A stretch of DNA of 64,000 nt from Spirochaetota bacterium (GTDB taxonomy: Bacteria; Spirochaetota; UBA4802; UBA5550), in contig JAGNKX010000001.1 in the NCBI GenBank assembly GCA_017999915.1, positions 901,323 to 965,322 of the forward strand, written 5' to 3'. Below, piece by piece: positions 44,677 to 54,200 of this stretch. Numbering within the stretch: the stretch's first letter is position 1; every line of letters begins with the position of its first letter. Below the pieces are notes generated by a model. It was not told where the DNA came from. It worked only from the letters and a program-made list of their open reading frames with translations, and ran no database searches. The position numbers and the translations under genes were made by a program.

Positions 44677-44782
44677 GTCGGTGATTATAATTGTTCAGAA
44701 AATTGTGGATGGTTTTTTATGTACATCCGTTCAATCATAATAGGAGGGTTAATCGTTACCGTCAAGCAATTTATGGAGCCAT

Positions 44783-46216
44783 TTATTCAGGGGGTCGATG
44801 CCGATCGAGAATTTCCCGGGACAGGGCGGTCAGCTTTTCCCGCTCGTTCAGCTCGGGATTGTCAAGAACGGTCTCCAGGAGCTGGTTCAAAATCATCCCG
44901 ATTATCGGCCCGGGCTCAAGGCCGAATTCCTCCATGAGAATCGTGCCGTTTATATTCAGGTCGCGGACCGAAAAGGCGTTTTCCTGCTCTATGACATGGT
45001 CGATCCGCTGCTTCAGCCGGTTGATCGGCGCGGGAAGGCCCTTCCGGGCGCCGTTCCCTTTCCGGTCGGCCATGCGCAGGGCGAAGAGGTCCTCTATGTT
45101 CTCGAGGCCGACTTTGCGGATGAAGCGGCGCACGGCGCCGTCCGTCCATTCGTCGGTATAATGAAACATGTGGTTCAGGATCAGGTTGTTGACCGTCTCG
45201 ATCTGCTCATTGGAGAACTTGAGGCGCTTCATGATCTTTTTAACCATCTTGGCGCCGACGACTTCGTGATTGTAAAAGGTAAAATCGCCGTCCTCGCCGG
45301 GATGCCTTGTCGGCACCTTGCCCACGTCGTGGAGAAGCGCGGCGAGTCGTATCATGGGGTGCTCGCGGGGGGCGGCGTCGCACGAATAGACGCTGTGGTA
45401 ATACACGTCATAGATATGGTAGCGGTTCTGCGAAACATCGTGGCATTCCGCCAGCTCCGGCAGGAAGAGGGGAAGGAGTCCGGTCGTCCGCAGGTATTCG
45501 ATGCCCAGCGACGGCTTTTCCGATTCGAGGATCTTGAGAAACTCATCGCGGATCCTCTCGTGGGAAACGCCCTTCACCACGCCGAGGGTCTCGGTGATGG
45601 CGCGGAGGGTTTTTTCCTCTATGGTGAAATTGAGCTTCGAGGCGAAGCGGCAGGCGCGGATGGGGCGGAGGCCGTCTTCGGTGAAGCGCATAATGGGATC
45701 GCCGATGGTGCGGATAATGCCGCTCTGCAAGTCGCGGAGGCCTTCCACGTGATCGATGAGCTCGCCGGTGAGAGGGTCAAAGGCGAGCCCGTTAATGGTG
45801 AAGTCGCGGCGGTCCACGTCGATCCTGAGGTCGTTCGAAAAGGAGACCGAATCCGGATGGCGGCCGTCGATGTATTTTCCGTCGGAGCGGTATGTCGTGA
45901 TCTCAAACTGCCACTGGTCCGCCAGGACGGAAACCGTCCCGTGCTTTATGCCCGTGGGGATCGTCTTGCGGAACAGCCGCGTGATCTCTTCGGGCCGCGC
46001 ATCAGTGGCGAAATCGTAGTCGTATATTTCATTGCCCAGGATGAGGTCGCGCACGGAACCGCCGATGAGATAGCACTGAAAACCGGCGTCGCGAAACCTG
46101 CCGGCGATATTCAGTATCGTCGGCAGGATGTTTTCCGGGATGGCAATGTCGAGATTCATGTTCTGCATGGGGGAAACGTACCGGTCGTTAACATTAAATT
46201 GGGCGTTTTTGGCCAT
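44783..46216 (-). CDS. CCA tRNA nucleotidyltransferase / poly(A) polymerase family protein with HD domain
   Basis: Adds or repairs the 3' CCA of tRNAs. The class II nucleotidyltransferase head is complete: YLIGGSVRDLILG, then YDYDFATDA with the metal Asp pair, GIKHGTVSVL, RRDFTINGLAFDP and DPIMRFTEDGLRPIRACRFASKL, and SHERIRDEF. An HD domain follows (RLAALLHDVGKVPT, NHEVVGAKMVKKIMKRLKF), as in the bifunctional or archaeal-like bacterial enzymes. It is about 475 residues. The start is uncertain: ATG 46216 is used here, a TTG at 46234 and ATGs at 46168 and 46159 are also possible, and none has a clear binding site. Whether it adds CCA or poly(A) cannot be told by eye. Confidence 0.88.
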   Translation of the reverse strand: MAKNAQFNVNDRYVSPMQNMNLDIAIPENILPTILNIAGRFRDAGFQCYLIGGSVRDLILGNEIYDYDFATDARPEEITRLFRKTIPTGIKHGTVSVLADQWQFEITTYRSDGKYIDGRHPDSVSFSNDLRIDVDRRDFTINGLAFDPLTGELIDHVEGLRDLQSGIIRTIGDPIMRFTEDGLRPIRACRFASKLNFTIEEKTLRAITETLGVVKGVSHERIRDEFLKILESEKPSLGIEYLRTTGLLPLFLPELAECHDVSQNRYHIYDVYYHSVYSCDAAPREHPMIRLAALLHDVGKVPTRHPGEDGDFTFYNHEVVGAKMVKKIMKRLKFSNEQIETVNNLILNHMFHYTDEWTDGAVRRFIRKVGLENIEDLFALRMADRKGNGARKGLPAPINRLKQRIDHVIEQENAFSVRDLNINGTILMEEFGLEPGPIIGMILNQLLETVLDNPELNEREKLTALSREILDRHRPPE

Positions 46217-46282
46217 TTCGGCGCTTTGGGGCAATTAAGTATCAGGCGCCGCATTAGTCAATGGATTTTTCCGGGGGGCCGG

Positions 46283-47968
46283 TTATCTGATCTCCGAGCC
46301 CTGGTAGGGTCGCGCCGTAACCGGCTTTGACGGCTCCGACTCGTGGTTGTAGATCGTGTCAGGCTTGTAGGAGTCATAGGCGCTCACCGAAAAATAGTAG
46401 AGGACCGTGTTCTGCAGCAGTGGGTACTGCAGCTTGTTGAAGCGGTCATGGCTCCTGTTTTCATCGATGACATCATTGGTTATCGTTACCTGGACGAAAT
46501 TTCCCGCGCCCATGGCGTTGGTCAGCCTGGCGCCGCCCGCGGTCGTGATGACGCCGTCATAACGGCCCGGCGTGATCCCGTAGTAAATCTTGTATCCCAT
46601 GAAGTCATGGTCGACGTTCTTTTTCCACCTGAGGACAACCCTTCGGTCACCCGAGGAAACGTTCTCGACCATGAGGGGCGGATTGGGAGGTAGATCGAGG
46701 CGGTAGTCGAGCTCCACATGGGAGAGACGCGGCGCCCGCTTGCCGTCGGGCGACGCGACGAGATGGGCCCTCCATTGGTAGTACATTCCCCGGAGAAAGT
46801 CCCCCTCGCCCTGCTTTGTCAGGAATATTTTTTTCTGGTTGTTGGCCACGCGGTACCATTTGAGGTCGATATCGCCCGCCCTGAAACTGCGGTCGGCGAT
46901 TCTGAATTCCATCCAGACGAAGGTATCCGCCCCGGCATCGTCCTTCCAGCGGAACTCCTGTACCTTGGTCCCGGTTCCGGCAAATCGGTACACCGGGCTC
47001 GTAATGACGCCTTCCACGTTATAGGGAATACGGCCGATCCTTCCGACGGAGCGGTAGTTCCGGTAGGCCAGCTCGGTGGTCTTTTCAAGGTCCTCGAAAT
47101 GGCGGTATGATATCCTGAATTCATCGATCAGGCCCGCGTAGCTCCTCCCGATATAGGCCGGTGGCGCGTCGACGCAGTGCAGGGTGCCATCGGCATTGCG
47201 GTATCCGAAGGAGGGCGCGTACACGCCGTTGTAGGCCTCGCCGCTCTCGGTTACGTAGACGACCTCGTCCTCCTCGCCGTCAAGGTATTTCGTCAGCTTC
47301 CCGCTGAGGCGGTCGAAGCTCAGGCTGAAGTGATGCCATCTCATTTTCGAAAGCGCCCTGCCGCGGCGCAGGACCACGTCGTAGCTTGTCCGATCCGGCT
47401 TGTCGAAGATACCGTAGAGGCCGGCAACGAGGGAGCCGTGCGAGATGGTGACATCGATGCCCCGCTTGGTCCCCGATATGTATCCGACCCGGGAAAAGAG
47501 TACGCTGCCGTCTCGCAGTTCATAGGGCATGAACCTGAATTCTATGGTGAAGGAGCCGAGGTCATCGCAGGTGCCGAGCCATGCCCCCTTGACGGTTTCT
47601 ATGGTGACGCCGTGCTCTTTCTTGAAGAACTGGGCGCACCCTTTGCCCAGTGCTCCGTTGCCGGTCGAGAAATTATAATCGCTTGCGATGACCCGGTAGT
47701 GGCGGGTATCGTCCCGGACAAGGCGCCGGGAGGGCGTGTTGAAGGAGAGAACGATATCGGTAATCAGGGGATCGCTCGATCTGCGATAGGTCAGGTCTTT
47801 TATGCCGTAGGCCGTGCCGCCGCCGGGAAGGGGTATCGGCTTAACGTTGTGCAGGCACTCCCGGGGGATCGAGGGAAACACGATGGTTCCGCTCGAGTCA
47901 GGACGCGGCGAAAGAAGTATCCCGCACAGAGGGAGCAGCAGCAGCAAGCGCATTCTTCGTACAGACAT
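46283..47968 (-). CDS. exported LamG-like and fibronectin type III protein
   Basis: A 561-residue surface or periplasmic protein. The signal peptide is RLLLLLPLCGILLSP. Residues about 100-310 look like a concanavalin/LamG jelly roll, with DLGSFTIEFRFMPYELRDGSVLFSRVGYI, MRWHHFSLSFDR, LTKYLDGEEDE and YAGLIDEFRISYR, the last being the usual LamG end. A second beta region follows (FRWKDDAGADTFVWMEFRIADRSF). The C-terminal 110 residues are a fibronectin type III fold (RRVVLRWKKNVDHDFMGYKIYYG, YYFSVSAYDSY). It probably binds glycans or acts in adhesion. ATG 47968 has AGGGAA about eight bases upstream. The frame is open a little further, to 48001. Confidence 0.78.
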   Translation of the reverse strand: MSVRRMRLLLLLPLCGILLSPRPDSSGTIVFPSIPRECLHNVKPIPLPGGGTAYGIKDLTYRRSSDPLITDIVLSFNTPSRRLVRDDTRHYRVIASDYNFSTGNGALGKGCAQFFKKEHGVTIETVKGAWLGTCDDLGSFTIEFRFMPYELRDGSVLFSRVGYISGTKRGIDVTISHGSLVAGLYGIFDKPDRTSYDVVLRRGRALSKMRWHHFSLSFDRLSGKLTKYLDGEEDEVVYVTESGEAYNGVYAPSFGYRNADGTLHCVDAPPAYIGRSYAGLIDEFRISYRHFEDLEKTTELAYRNYRSVGRIGRIPYNVEGVITSPVYRFAGTGTKVQEFRWKDDAGADTFVWMEFRIADRSFRAGDIDLKWYRVANNQKKIFLTKQGEGDFLRGMYYQWRAHLVASPDGKRAPRLSHVELDYRLDLPPNPPLMVENVSSGDRRVVLRWKKNVDHDFMGYKIYYGITPGRYDGVITTAGGARLTNAMGAGNFVQVTITNDVIDENRSHDRFNKLQYPLLQNTVLYYFSVSAYDSYKPDTIYNHESEPSKPVTARPYQGSEIR

Positions 47969-48018
47969 GTCTCGTTCCCTGGATTTTTCTCGGTGGCACA
48001 CTGTTATTGTCTATGCAA

Positions 48019-48453
48019 TCAGGCCTCTTCGAGGCCGTTGATTTTTTCAACCCGCAGCTGATGGCGCCCGCCGTCAAAGGCAGTGTTGAGCCACCGGTCC
48101 ACGATCCTGAAGGCCAGCTCGTCGCCGAGAACCCGCGCGCCCAGGCAGAGCACGTTGGCATTGTTGTGGCGCTTCGCCATCTCCGCCATGAACTCGTTGC
48201 AGCAGAGAGCGGCCCGGATACCCTTCATCTTGTTAGCCGCCATGGAAACGCCGATGCCGGTGCCGCAGATGATGATGCCGTATTCCAATTCACCGCCCTG
48301 TATCTTCCGGCACAGGGCAGCGGCGTAGTCGGGATAATCGCATGAGTCTTCGGAATGGGTCCCGGCATCGTCGAATTCTATGGCGCTGAAATGCTTTTTG
48401 ATCGATTCTTTCAATCTGAAGCCGCCATGGTCTGAAGATATTCCGATTTTCAC
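48019..48453 (-). CDS. rpiB: ribose-5-phosphate isomerase B
   Basis: RpiB interconverts ribose 5-phosphate and ribulose 5-phosphate in the pentose phosphate pathway. The 144-residue protein has all family blocks: KIGISSDHGGFRLKE, EDSCDYPDYA, YGIIICGTGIGVSMAANKMKGIRAALC with the catalytic Cys in CGTG, and HNNANVLCLGARVLG. The frame is open upstream to 48516, but GTG 48453 places the start exactly where the family begins and has AGAGGA six bases before it. It is the rightmost gene of a minus-strand block and faces away from the DnaA-box region. Confidence 0.93.
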   Translation of the reverse strand: MKIGISSDHGGFRLKESIKKHFSAIEFDDAGTHSEDSCDYPDYAAALCRKIQGGELEYGIIICGTGIGVSMAANKMKGIRAALCCNEFMAEMAKRHNNANVLCLGARVLGDELAFRIVDRWLNTAFDGGRHQLRVEKINGLEEA

Positions 48454-48599
48454 GATATTCCTCTTAAGTTGCTCCGGTACTCCTCCTGAGGTGACATATG
48501 CCAGATTTTTTATCAATTACAATTTGTTTATTCGATTAAATTCTGATTTAAATCGAGCCACCAATGGCTCATCACGCGAATAGACGCTCCGGTCAAGTA

Positions 48600-48920
48600 T
48601 TGACACAGTGGGCAATCATGAGACATGGAGCGATCAAAAGTTATCCACAATGTCATAAGCAGTATATTTGGTATATTCTATAATTCTGTATTATCGATAT
48701 CACCGTGAACAATGAATCTCAAACTTCATTCCATGTTTTTTTTAATCTCTAACCCTTGATATTTCCAGCAGATTTTTTATGTCGTATTTATTATTTCTGA
48801 GTATGATGTGATATCTTGGTACGATGCCCGGGTCTTTTTTATGTCCACAGTCTGTTTTTGATGGGGAAATGTGGATAATGTGGATAACTTTGTGGATAAA
48901 TTGACAAATTTCCCCATCTT
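48600..48920. other. AT-rich gap with four perfect DnaA boxes; candidate replication origin or DnaA-controlled site
   Basis: The 599-base gap between divergent rpiB and the isomerase gene contains TTATCCACA at 48641-48649 and three reverse copies, TGTGGATAA, at 48870-48878, 48879-48887 and 48891-48899 (spacers 0 and 3). Between the groups lie about 190 bases of AT-rich DNA, suited to unwinding. GATGGGGAAAT (48860-48870) and ATTTCCCCATC (48908-48918) are an 11-base inverted repeat framing the triplet. Genes run away from it on both sides for 5-8 kb. No dnaA, dnaN or gyrB is nearby. The boxes are seen directly; origin function is inferred. Confidence 0.55.
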
Positions 48921-49052
48921 ACCATTTTTTTATTGCATAATTTCTTGTTCTTTTTAGGTTCAACTCGATCAGTACCGATGATAAAAGTAATGAGCTTTTT
49001 TCCGGGCTGAGCCGGTATTTGCCGCATCAACGGCTTAACAGGAGTAACGCAT

Positions 49053-49871
49053 ATGGATTACAAGTTTTATTCGGTTGAGAAAAAGCCCCCGTTGGCATGG
49101 GTTTATTTGAACAGGCCCGAAAAAAAGAACGCCATGAACGCCCCGGCCTGGACCGAGCTCATCCCGATCATGAAGGATCTCGATGATGATGACCAGATCC
49201 GGGCCATAATCGTCGCCGGCAAAGGCACCATCTTCAGCGCCGGCATTGACCTCATGGGAATGATCCCCGAGCTGCCCGAGCTTGTCGACAAGGAGCAGAA
49301 AGGCGGCACCAAGCAGAATCTCTATAAGAAAATACTCCTCATGCAGGAGGGATTGTCCTGTATCGAAACATGCCGTAAACCGGTCATAGCCGCCGTCCAT
49401 GGCAAGTGCATTGGCGCCGGGTTGGACCTCATCACGGCCTGCGATATACGGCTCTGTACCGAGGACGCGGAATTTTCCCTGCGCGAAGCGGCGGTGGGCA
49501 TCGCGGCTGACATGGGGGTCCTCCAGCGCCTCTCCAATATCTGCGGGCAGGGCATCACCCGCGAAATGGCCTTTACCGCCAGGAATATCCAGGCCGGGCG
49601 CGCGAAGGAAATACACCTGGTCAATGAAGTATACGCGAACCAGGATGAGCTCATGAAGGCCGCGGAGCGGCTCGCGAAGGAGATTGCGGACAATTCCCCC
49701 GTCGCGGTGAAGGGAACGAAGATCGTGCTGAACCAGCTTGCGTCGGCCCAGGTGAAGGAGAACCTGGTATTCAATGCGATACTGAGCGCCGCCATAATCC
49801 CGAACAATGACCTGTTCGAGGCGGTTACCGCCTTCAGCCAGAAGCGGAAGCCCAACTTCAGCGGATCCTGA
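49053..49871 (+). CDS. enoyl-CoA hydratase/isomerase family protein, dienoyl-CoA isomerase-like
   Basis: A 272-residue crotonase-fold protein. Oxyanion-hole blocks are GTIFSAGIDL and AAVHGKCIGAGLDLITACDIRLC. Around the second, D in GAGLDL, E in SLREAAVG and D in GIAADMG match the three acidic residues of delta3,5-delta2,4-dienoyl-CoA isomerase (ECH1) better than the two Glu of hydratases. It therefore probably acts on unsaturated fatty acids with double bonds at odd carbons. CAGGAG lies well before ATG 49053. It is the first gene right of the DnaA-box region and may share regulation with it. A weak dyad (CATGGAG and CTCCATG) lies after its stop at about 49884-49910. Confidence 0.82.
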   Translation: MDYKFYSVEKKPPLAWVYLNRPEKKNAMNAPAWTELIPIMKDLDDDDQIRAIIVAGKGTIFSAGIDLMGMIPELPELVDKEQKGGTKQNLYKKILLMQEGLSCIETCRKPVIAAVHGKCIGAGLDLITACDIRLCTEDAEFSLREAAVGIAADMGVLQRLSNICGQGITREMAFTARNIQAGRAKEIHLVNEVYANQDELMKAAERLAKEIADNSPVAVKGTKIVLNQLASAQVKENLVFNAILSAAIIPNNDLFEAVTAFSQKRKPNFSGS

Positions 49872-49975
49872 TGAGCCGGACCATGGAGTGACACCCGGGC
49901 GTTCCTCCATGATAAAAAATTGTTGTAAATATAATAAAATATGCTACTAACGAATATAGAAAGCGCGCAACAGCC

Positions 49976-50971
49976 ATGAAGGTAAAAATCAAACAATACC
50001 ACGGGAAGTTCCGCCTCAAGTTTTTTGAGAAGTACTACCTCTTGCGAAAGAAGTTCTTGAAATTCTGGGACAGCTTCGTTGAGAAGGGTCATGAGAAAAT
50101 GACCGTCATGTTCATCCCCCACAACGAGCGGAAGATATTCAATTTCCAGATTTCGAAGTTCACCATATCGTTTTTTTTCCTCCTCTTCCTGGTCGTCCTG
50201 GTGACCTCGTCCTATGCCGTGATCAGGCACGCGGCGGTGAAGCGTGAGGAGCAGCGCCTCCTCATGACCTACGAGGACATCCGCTCCCACCTGCTGCGGT
50301 TTGAAAAGCTGACGAACAGCGTCTCTGAACTGGTGGAGGAGATTAAGCCGGATGTCGAGGAGCTTTACGAGCTTACAGCCGGGCCCGAGGAGATCGGAAC
50401 CATATGGGATATGGACCAGATGGACAAAAAGGATTACGAAGAACTGCGGAAGATGCAGCATATCCTCCCGGAGGAGATATTCACCATCAAGGAGCTCCAG
50501 CGGGATATTCTCTGCACCACCAATACGATAAAGACCGTTAAGAATTTCGTCGACGTCCGGAGCAAGGTCGTTCGTGATACTCCATCGCTCGTGCCGAATC
50601 CCGGCCATATCACTTCTCTCTTCGGCTGGCGCCGGTCGCCCTTCGGCCACGGACGGGACTTCCATTCAGGCATTGATATCGCCGCGCCGCCGGGCACCGA
50701 AATACGCGCCACGGCCCCGGGTAAAGTTACATCGGCGGGGTGGAGCGGCGGATACGGCTGGATGATCCGCGTCCAGCATAAGTATGGATTCGAATCGGTC
50801 TATGCCCACTGCCAGCGGGTCGCCGTGAACGGAGACCAGAACGTCAAGAAGGGCGAAGTCATCGGCTACGTGGGGCAGACGGGGAACGCCACCGGCAATC
50901 ACTGCCATTATGAAATCAGGCTGGGCAATATACCTATCAATCCATATCCCTACATGAGCAGGATATGGTAA
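49976..50971 (+). CDS. membrane-anchored M23 (LytM-type) peptidase
   Basis: A 331-residue cell-wall endopeptidase or activator. A basic cytoplasmic N terminus is followed by one span (FTISFFFLLFLVVLVTSSYAV) near 61-80, a coiled-coil stalk to about 200, and a C-terminal M23 domain. The zinc site is present: HSGIDIAAP at about 222-230 with His and Asp, and NHCHYEI near 309, where the H-x-H motif is HCH. Other blocks are SLFGWRRSPFG, APGKVTSAGWSGGYG and HKYGFESVYAHC. The catalytic residues appear intact, so it may be active. The stop TAA at 50969 lies in a 39-base stretch that recurs at 51201-51239 upstream of the giant gene. ATG 49976 has no strong binding site. Confidence 0.88.
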   Translation: MKVKIKQYHGKFRLKFFEKYYLLRKKFLKFWDSFVEKGHEKMTVMFIPHNERKIFNFQISKFTISFFFLLFLVVLVTSSYAVIRHAAVKREEQRLLMTYEDIRSHLLRFEKLTNSVSELVEEIKPDVEELYELTAGPEEIGTIWDMDQMDKKDYEELRKMQHILPEEIFTIKELQRDILCTTNTIKTVKNFVDVRSKVVRDTPSLVPNPGHITSLFGWRRSPFGHGRDFHSGIDIAAPPGTEIRATAPGKVTSAGWSGGYGWMIRVQHKYGFESVYAHCQRVAVNGDQNVKKGEVIGYVGQTGNATGNHCHYEIRLGNIPINPYPYMSRIW

Positions 50972-50980
50972 TCAAAACAA
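50942..50980 (+). repeat. direct repeat, copy 1 (end of M23 gene)
   Basis: This 39-base stretch covers the last codons and stop of the M23 gene. It recurs at 51201-51239 with five mismatches. GGATATGGTAATCAAAACAA at 50961-50980 is identical in both. It marks the left end of a tandem duplication. Confidence 0.75.
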
Positions 50981-51001
50981 CGCCTTCTCCATCCTCTCGC
51001 A

Positions 51002-51136
51002 GATGAAGTAATCAACAAACCCTCCGATCCGAAGGCCCTAGATGAACGGTGTGACAGCTATTTCCGCCGTTCAGGAGTGGTTATCCCGTCATCGCCCCCG
51101 TTGCAAGGCTACCGCGCAAATATGCCGCCCCGGTAA
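51002..51136 (+). pseudogene. decayed N-terminal fragment of the giant surface-protein gene
   Basis: In the frame of 51002 this region reads DEVINKPSDPKALDERCD and on to a stop at 51134-51136. It matches residues 45-65 of the giant protein, DEVTVAIDEPSDPTVLDERFD, whose gene begins at 51258. CCTCCGATCCGA is identical (51021 and 51421), and similarity fades after about 100 bases. No start codon precedes it in frame. It is a relic of a duplicated copy. Confidence 0.6.
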
Positions 51137-51200
51137 AATTTTTTGTCAAAAACAGATTAATCACGCTACTAAATGATTACAAGAGTCTTAACGCGCACGG

Positions 51201-51239
51201 CCGTATCCCTCCATGACGCGGATATGGTAATCAAAACAA
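51201..51239 (+). repeat. direct repeat, copy 2 (remnant of an M23 gene end)
   Basis: In the M23 frame this copy reads PYPSMTRIW followed by TAA, against PYPYMSRIW-TAA at the real gene end. It is therefore a coding remnant, not a regulatory repeat. It lies 19 bases before the giant gene start. The rest of the gap (51137-51200) shows no clear feature. Confidence 0.7.
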
Positions 51240-51257
51240 TGGCTCCTCCAGTACTGT

Positions 51258-54200
51258 ATGCTGAAACAGCTGTCCCACTATATTTGGCTCGCGGCGATAG
51301 CCGGCGCGCTCACGGCCGCCGTCATTGCCAATTCCAGGGGACAGGGCTTCAGGGAGAAGCTCCTCGATTATATCGATGATAACGCCCTTGTCGATGAAGT
51401 AACCGTTGCCATCGACGAACCCTCCGATCCGACGGTCCTCGATGAGCGGTTCGACCTGTTTTCCTGCCGCTCCGGAGACTGGGAGGATTACGTCGTCGAC
51501 CCCCGTTACAGGAATATCGCTGAAAAGGAAAAAATGACGTCGCTCTACCGCGGCGATGACGTGAGGATCGAGACCTACGGATTCCTGAACCTGGACCTGA
51601 AATACGGCCAGTCGATATTCACCCGCAAGCGCTACCAGGAATACTCCGGGGACAAGCCGAAGTCGGAGCTGGTCCAGGACGGCTTCAGCGCCAAGCAGGA
51701 CCTGCAGATCCACGTTGAAGGGACCATCGGCGACCGCATGAGCATTTACATCGATCATGACAGCAGGAAGAAGGACAACCGCTACATGCTGAAGTACCGC
51801 GCCGTGCGCGACGATGAGCTGATTCGTGAGCTGAACGCGGGGGAGATCGACATCAATTTCAAGGGGTCCAGATACGCGGTCTATGACAACAACACCGCCA
51901 AGGGCCTCGGAGTTGACCTGAAGCTGCAGAAGAACAGGTTCACGTTCAAGGCCTTCGGCAGCGTCACACGGGGAAACACGGAAGTCGAGACGTACAGGGG
52001 CAATTCGATGCCCGGCAACATCAAGCTATCGGAGTACCAGTATGTGAAGGGTGTCTACTACCAGATCGAGCCGTACATCCGGTACGATAATAACATCGAC
52101 CCTCCCCATCCGTCCAATTACACCCTGAAGCCGGTGAACATCAATCCCTACGGATTCGAGATATACATGGACGACCAGGATCCTTACAACAAGCAGAATA
52201 TCGTCGAGCTCCCCGCCTACGGCGGCCTCTACCGCAAGATGCAGGCGGGGGTCGATTACAAGATCAACTTTTCGACCGGTCTCCTGCAGTTTATCAGGCC
52301 CGTGCAGGACAAGGCGCGGATCTTCGCCGTGTATAACCTCATGGGGTCGTCCACCGACCCGTCGGCCCTTCAGCCCGGAGACCCCCGGCATCCGGGGGGG
52401 AACTTCTCGGGCAGGATCTTTGTATTCTTGAAATACGGTTATTCCCTGAGCAATGACCCGGTATCGCCGCCGAATCATCCGGCACCGGACGTGTACGAGG
52501 TCCGATCGTTCTATGTCATCGGCGACAAGTACATACTGCCCAATAATTTCAGCCTCAGCTTCTTCATGGAAAACGGCGTCATGAGCCAGAACGATATCGC
52601 GAGCCTCGGCACCTATTCCGTCGACTACACCAACGGAGTGATCCAGTTCGTGTACCGCGAGCCGTACAGGCAGCTGCTCGGGGCCAATGGGACCGCGGCA
52701 CGGATCTACGCGGAGCACCAGCCGACGAACGTATATGATTTTTCCCGCTATCGGATAAAGATCGACTACTACAGGGACGCCCGGAGCTTCCAGCTTAACC
52801 ACCTTAACGTCATTCCGAACAGCGTGGTCGTGAAGGTCGATCGGCGAACGATTTCCGAGACCCTCTACACCGTGGATTATACGGCCGGCTATATCACCTT
52901 CAACAGTGCCACCAATCCCCTCATCGGCCCTGAAACGGTCATCGAGATACGGTATGAGTACCTCCCGATCGGGACGCAGGGGCAGGAATTTGTGGGCGGC
53001 TTCAGGGGTGAGTATGAGTTCAGCAGGGACCTGAAGGTCGGCGGGAGCATGCTCTACTCCCGCACCGGGAGCGATGAAAAGGTGCCAGCGGTGGGGACCG
53101 AGCCGACACAGACGGTGTTTGTCGAAGGGGACGCGACGCTGCATCTGGACGGCCGCCGCCTTGCGCAGTTCGCCAATATTTTCACCCGCAACAGGAGAAA
53201 GGAGCTTCCCATCGAGATTAACGGCTACGCGGAATACGCCAAGAGCTATAAAAACATGAACACCTTCGGGAAAGCCATGATCGACAACATGGAATCGTCG
53301 GAGGAGGCGGTCGTGCTGTCTTTGGACGAGCGGGACTGGATCTATTCGTCGCCGCCCTCTGCGTTGCCCGGGGCGGTCAGGGGGATTTTGAATTACTATT
53401 ATTACCGGGACGCGGCCAATCCGACGATCCTGAAGGGAGTCGAATACTCGGCGCTTGCGCCGAAGGTCGCCTATTCCGTCAAGGCGGGGCCCTATAATGT
53501 CGCCACGGGCCATGTGCTGAGCACCATCCTCAGCCTGACATCGCAGCGGTCGCTGGTCCTCGATTTCGAGGATAATCACCTCGCCGGGAGCGGCGACTAC
53601 GTATCGATCGTGACACGGGATTTTTCAAAAAGCGCGGTGGACCTGTCGAGCATGCAATACGCGGAGATATCGTACCGCTATGAGGGAACGACCTCGGTCG
53701 ATCTCTATCTCGATATAGGGAAAGTCAATGAGGACTCCGGGGGGGATGGAGGCCTTCAAACCGAGGACCTGAACCTGAACGGTATCCTGGATTCCGATCC
53801 TGTAACCGGTTTCACCGAAGACATCGGCTACCTCTTTCAGGAGGCCGGCCATCCTGAGACCAGGATCGGCGGCGGCGCGGCCTATAACAGGCTCACCATC
53901 GGGGACGGGGTCCTGACCAGCGAAGACCTGAACCAGAACGGGACCCTTGATACCCTCGACAACGTGTATTCGTTCCAGGGCCATTCGGTCCCGCTGGTGT
54001 CCGGGATCGACACCTGGCAGGTCGCACGTCTCTATGTCGACCCATCGGCCATGACCCAGTCCGAGATAAATTTGCTGAGGGAAGTCGAATCGGTGCGTCT
54101 TTATGTCCGCAAGACCCCGGGAGACAGGGGCCGCCTTTTCATCGACTCGGTCAAATTCGTCTCATCCAAGTGGCGCGAGGCGCGCCTCGGCACGGCGCTG

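Noticed and set aside
44798..46330. 510-codon plus-strand frame opposite the CCA nucleotidyltransferase
   Set aside because: The minus strand carries every nucleotidyltransferase motif; the plus-strand frame has none.
48870..48899. Tandem TGTGGATAA copies read as a CRISPR or simple repeat
   Set aside because: Units are 9 bases with 0-3 base spacers and match the DnaA-box consensus exactly. There are no spacers or cas genes.
48839..49030. 63-codon minus-strand frame in the DnaA-box region
   Set aside because: Its YPQSYPHYPHF segment is just the translation of the tandem TGTGGATAA boxes. It looks non-coding.
52026..53579. 517-codon frame antisense to the giant surface-protein gene
   Set aside because: It has no signal, domain or binding site, and lies opposite a well-supported gene in a GC-rich third-position context.
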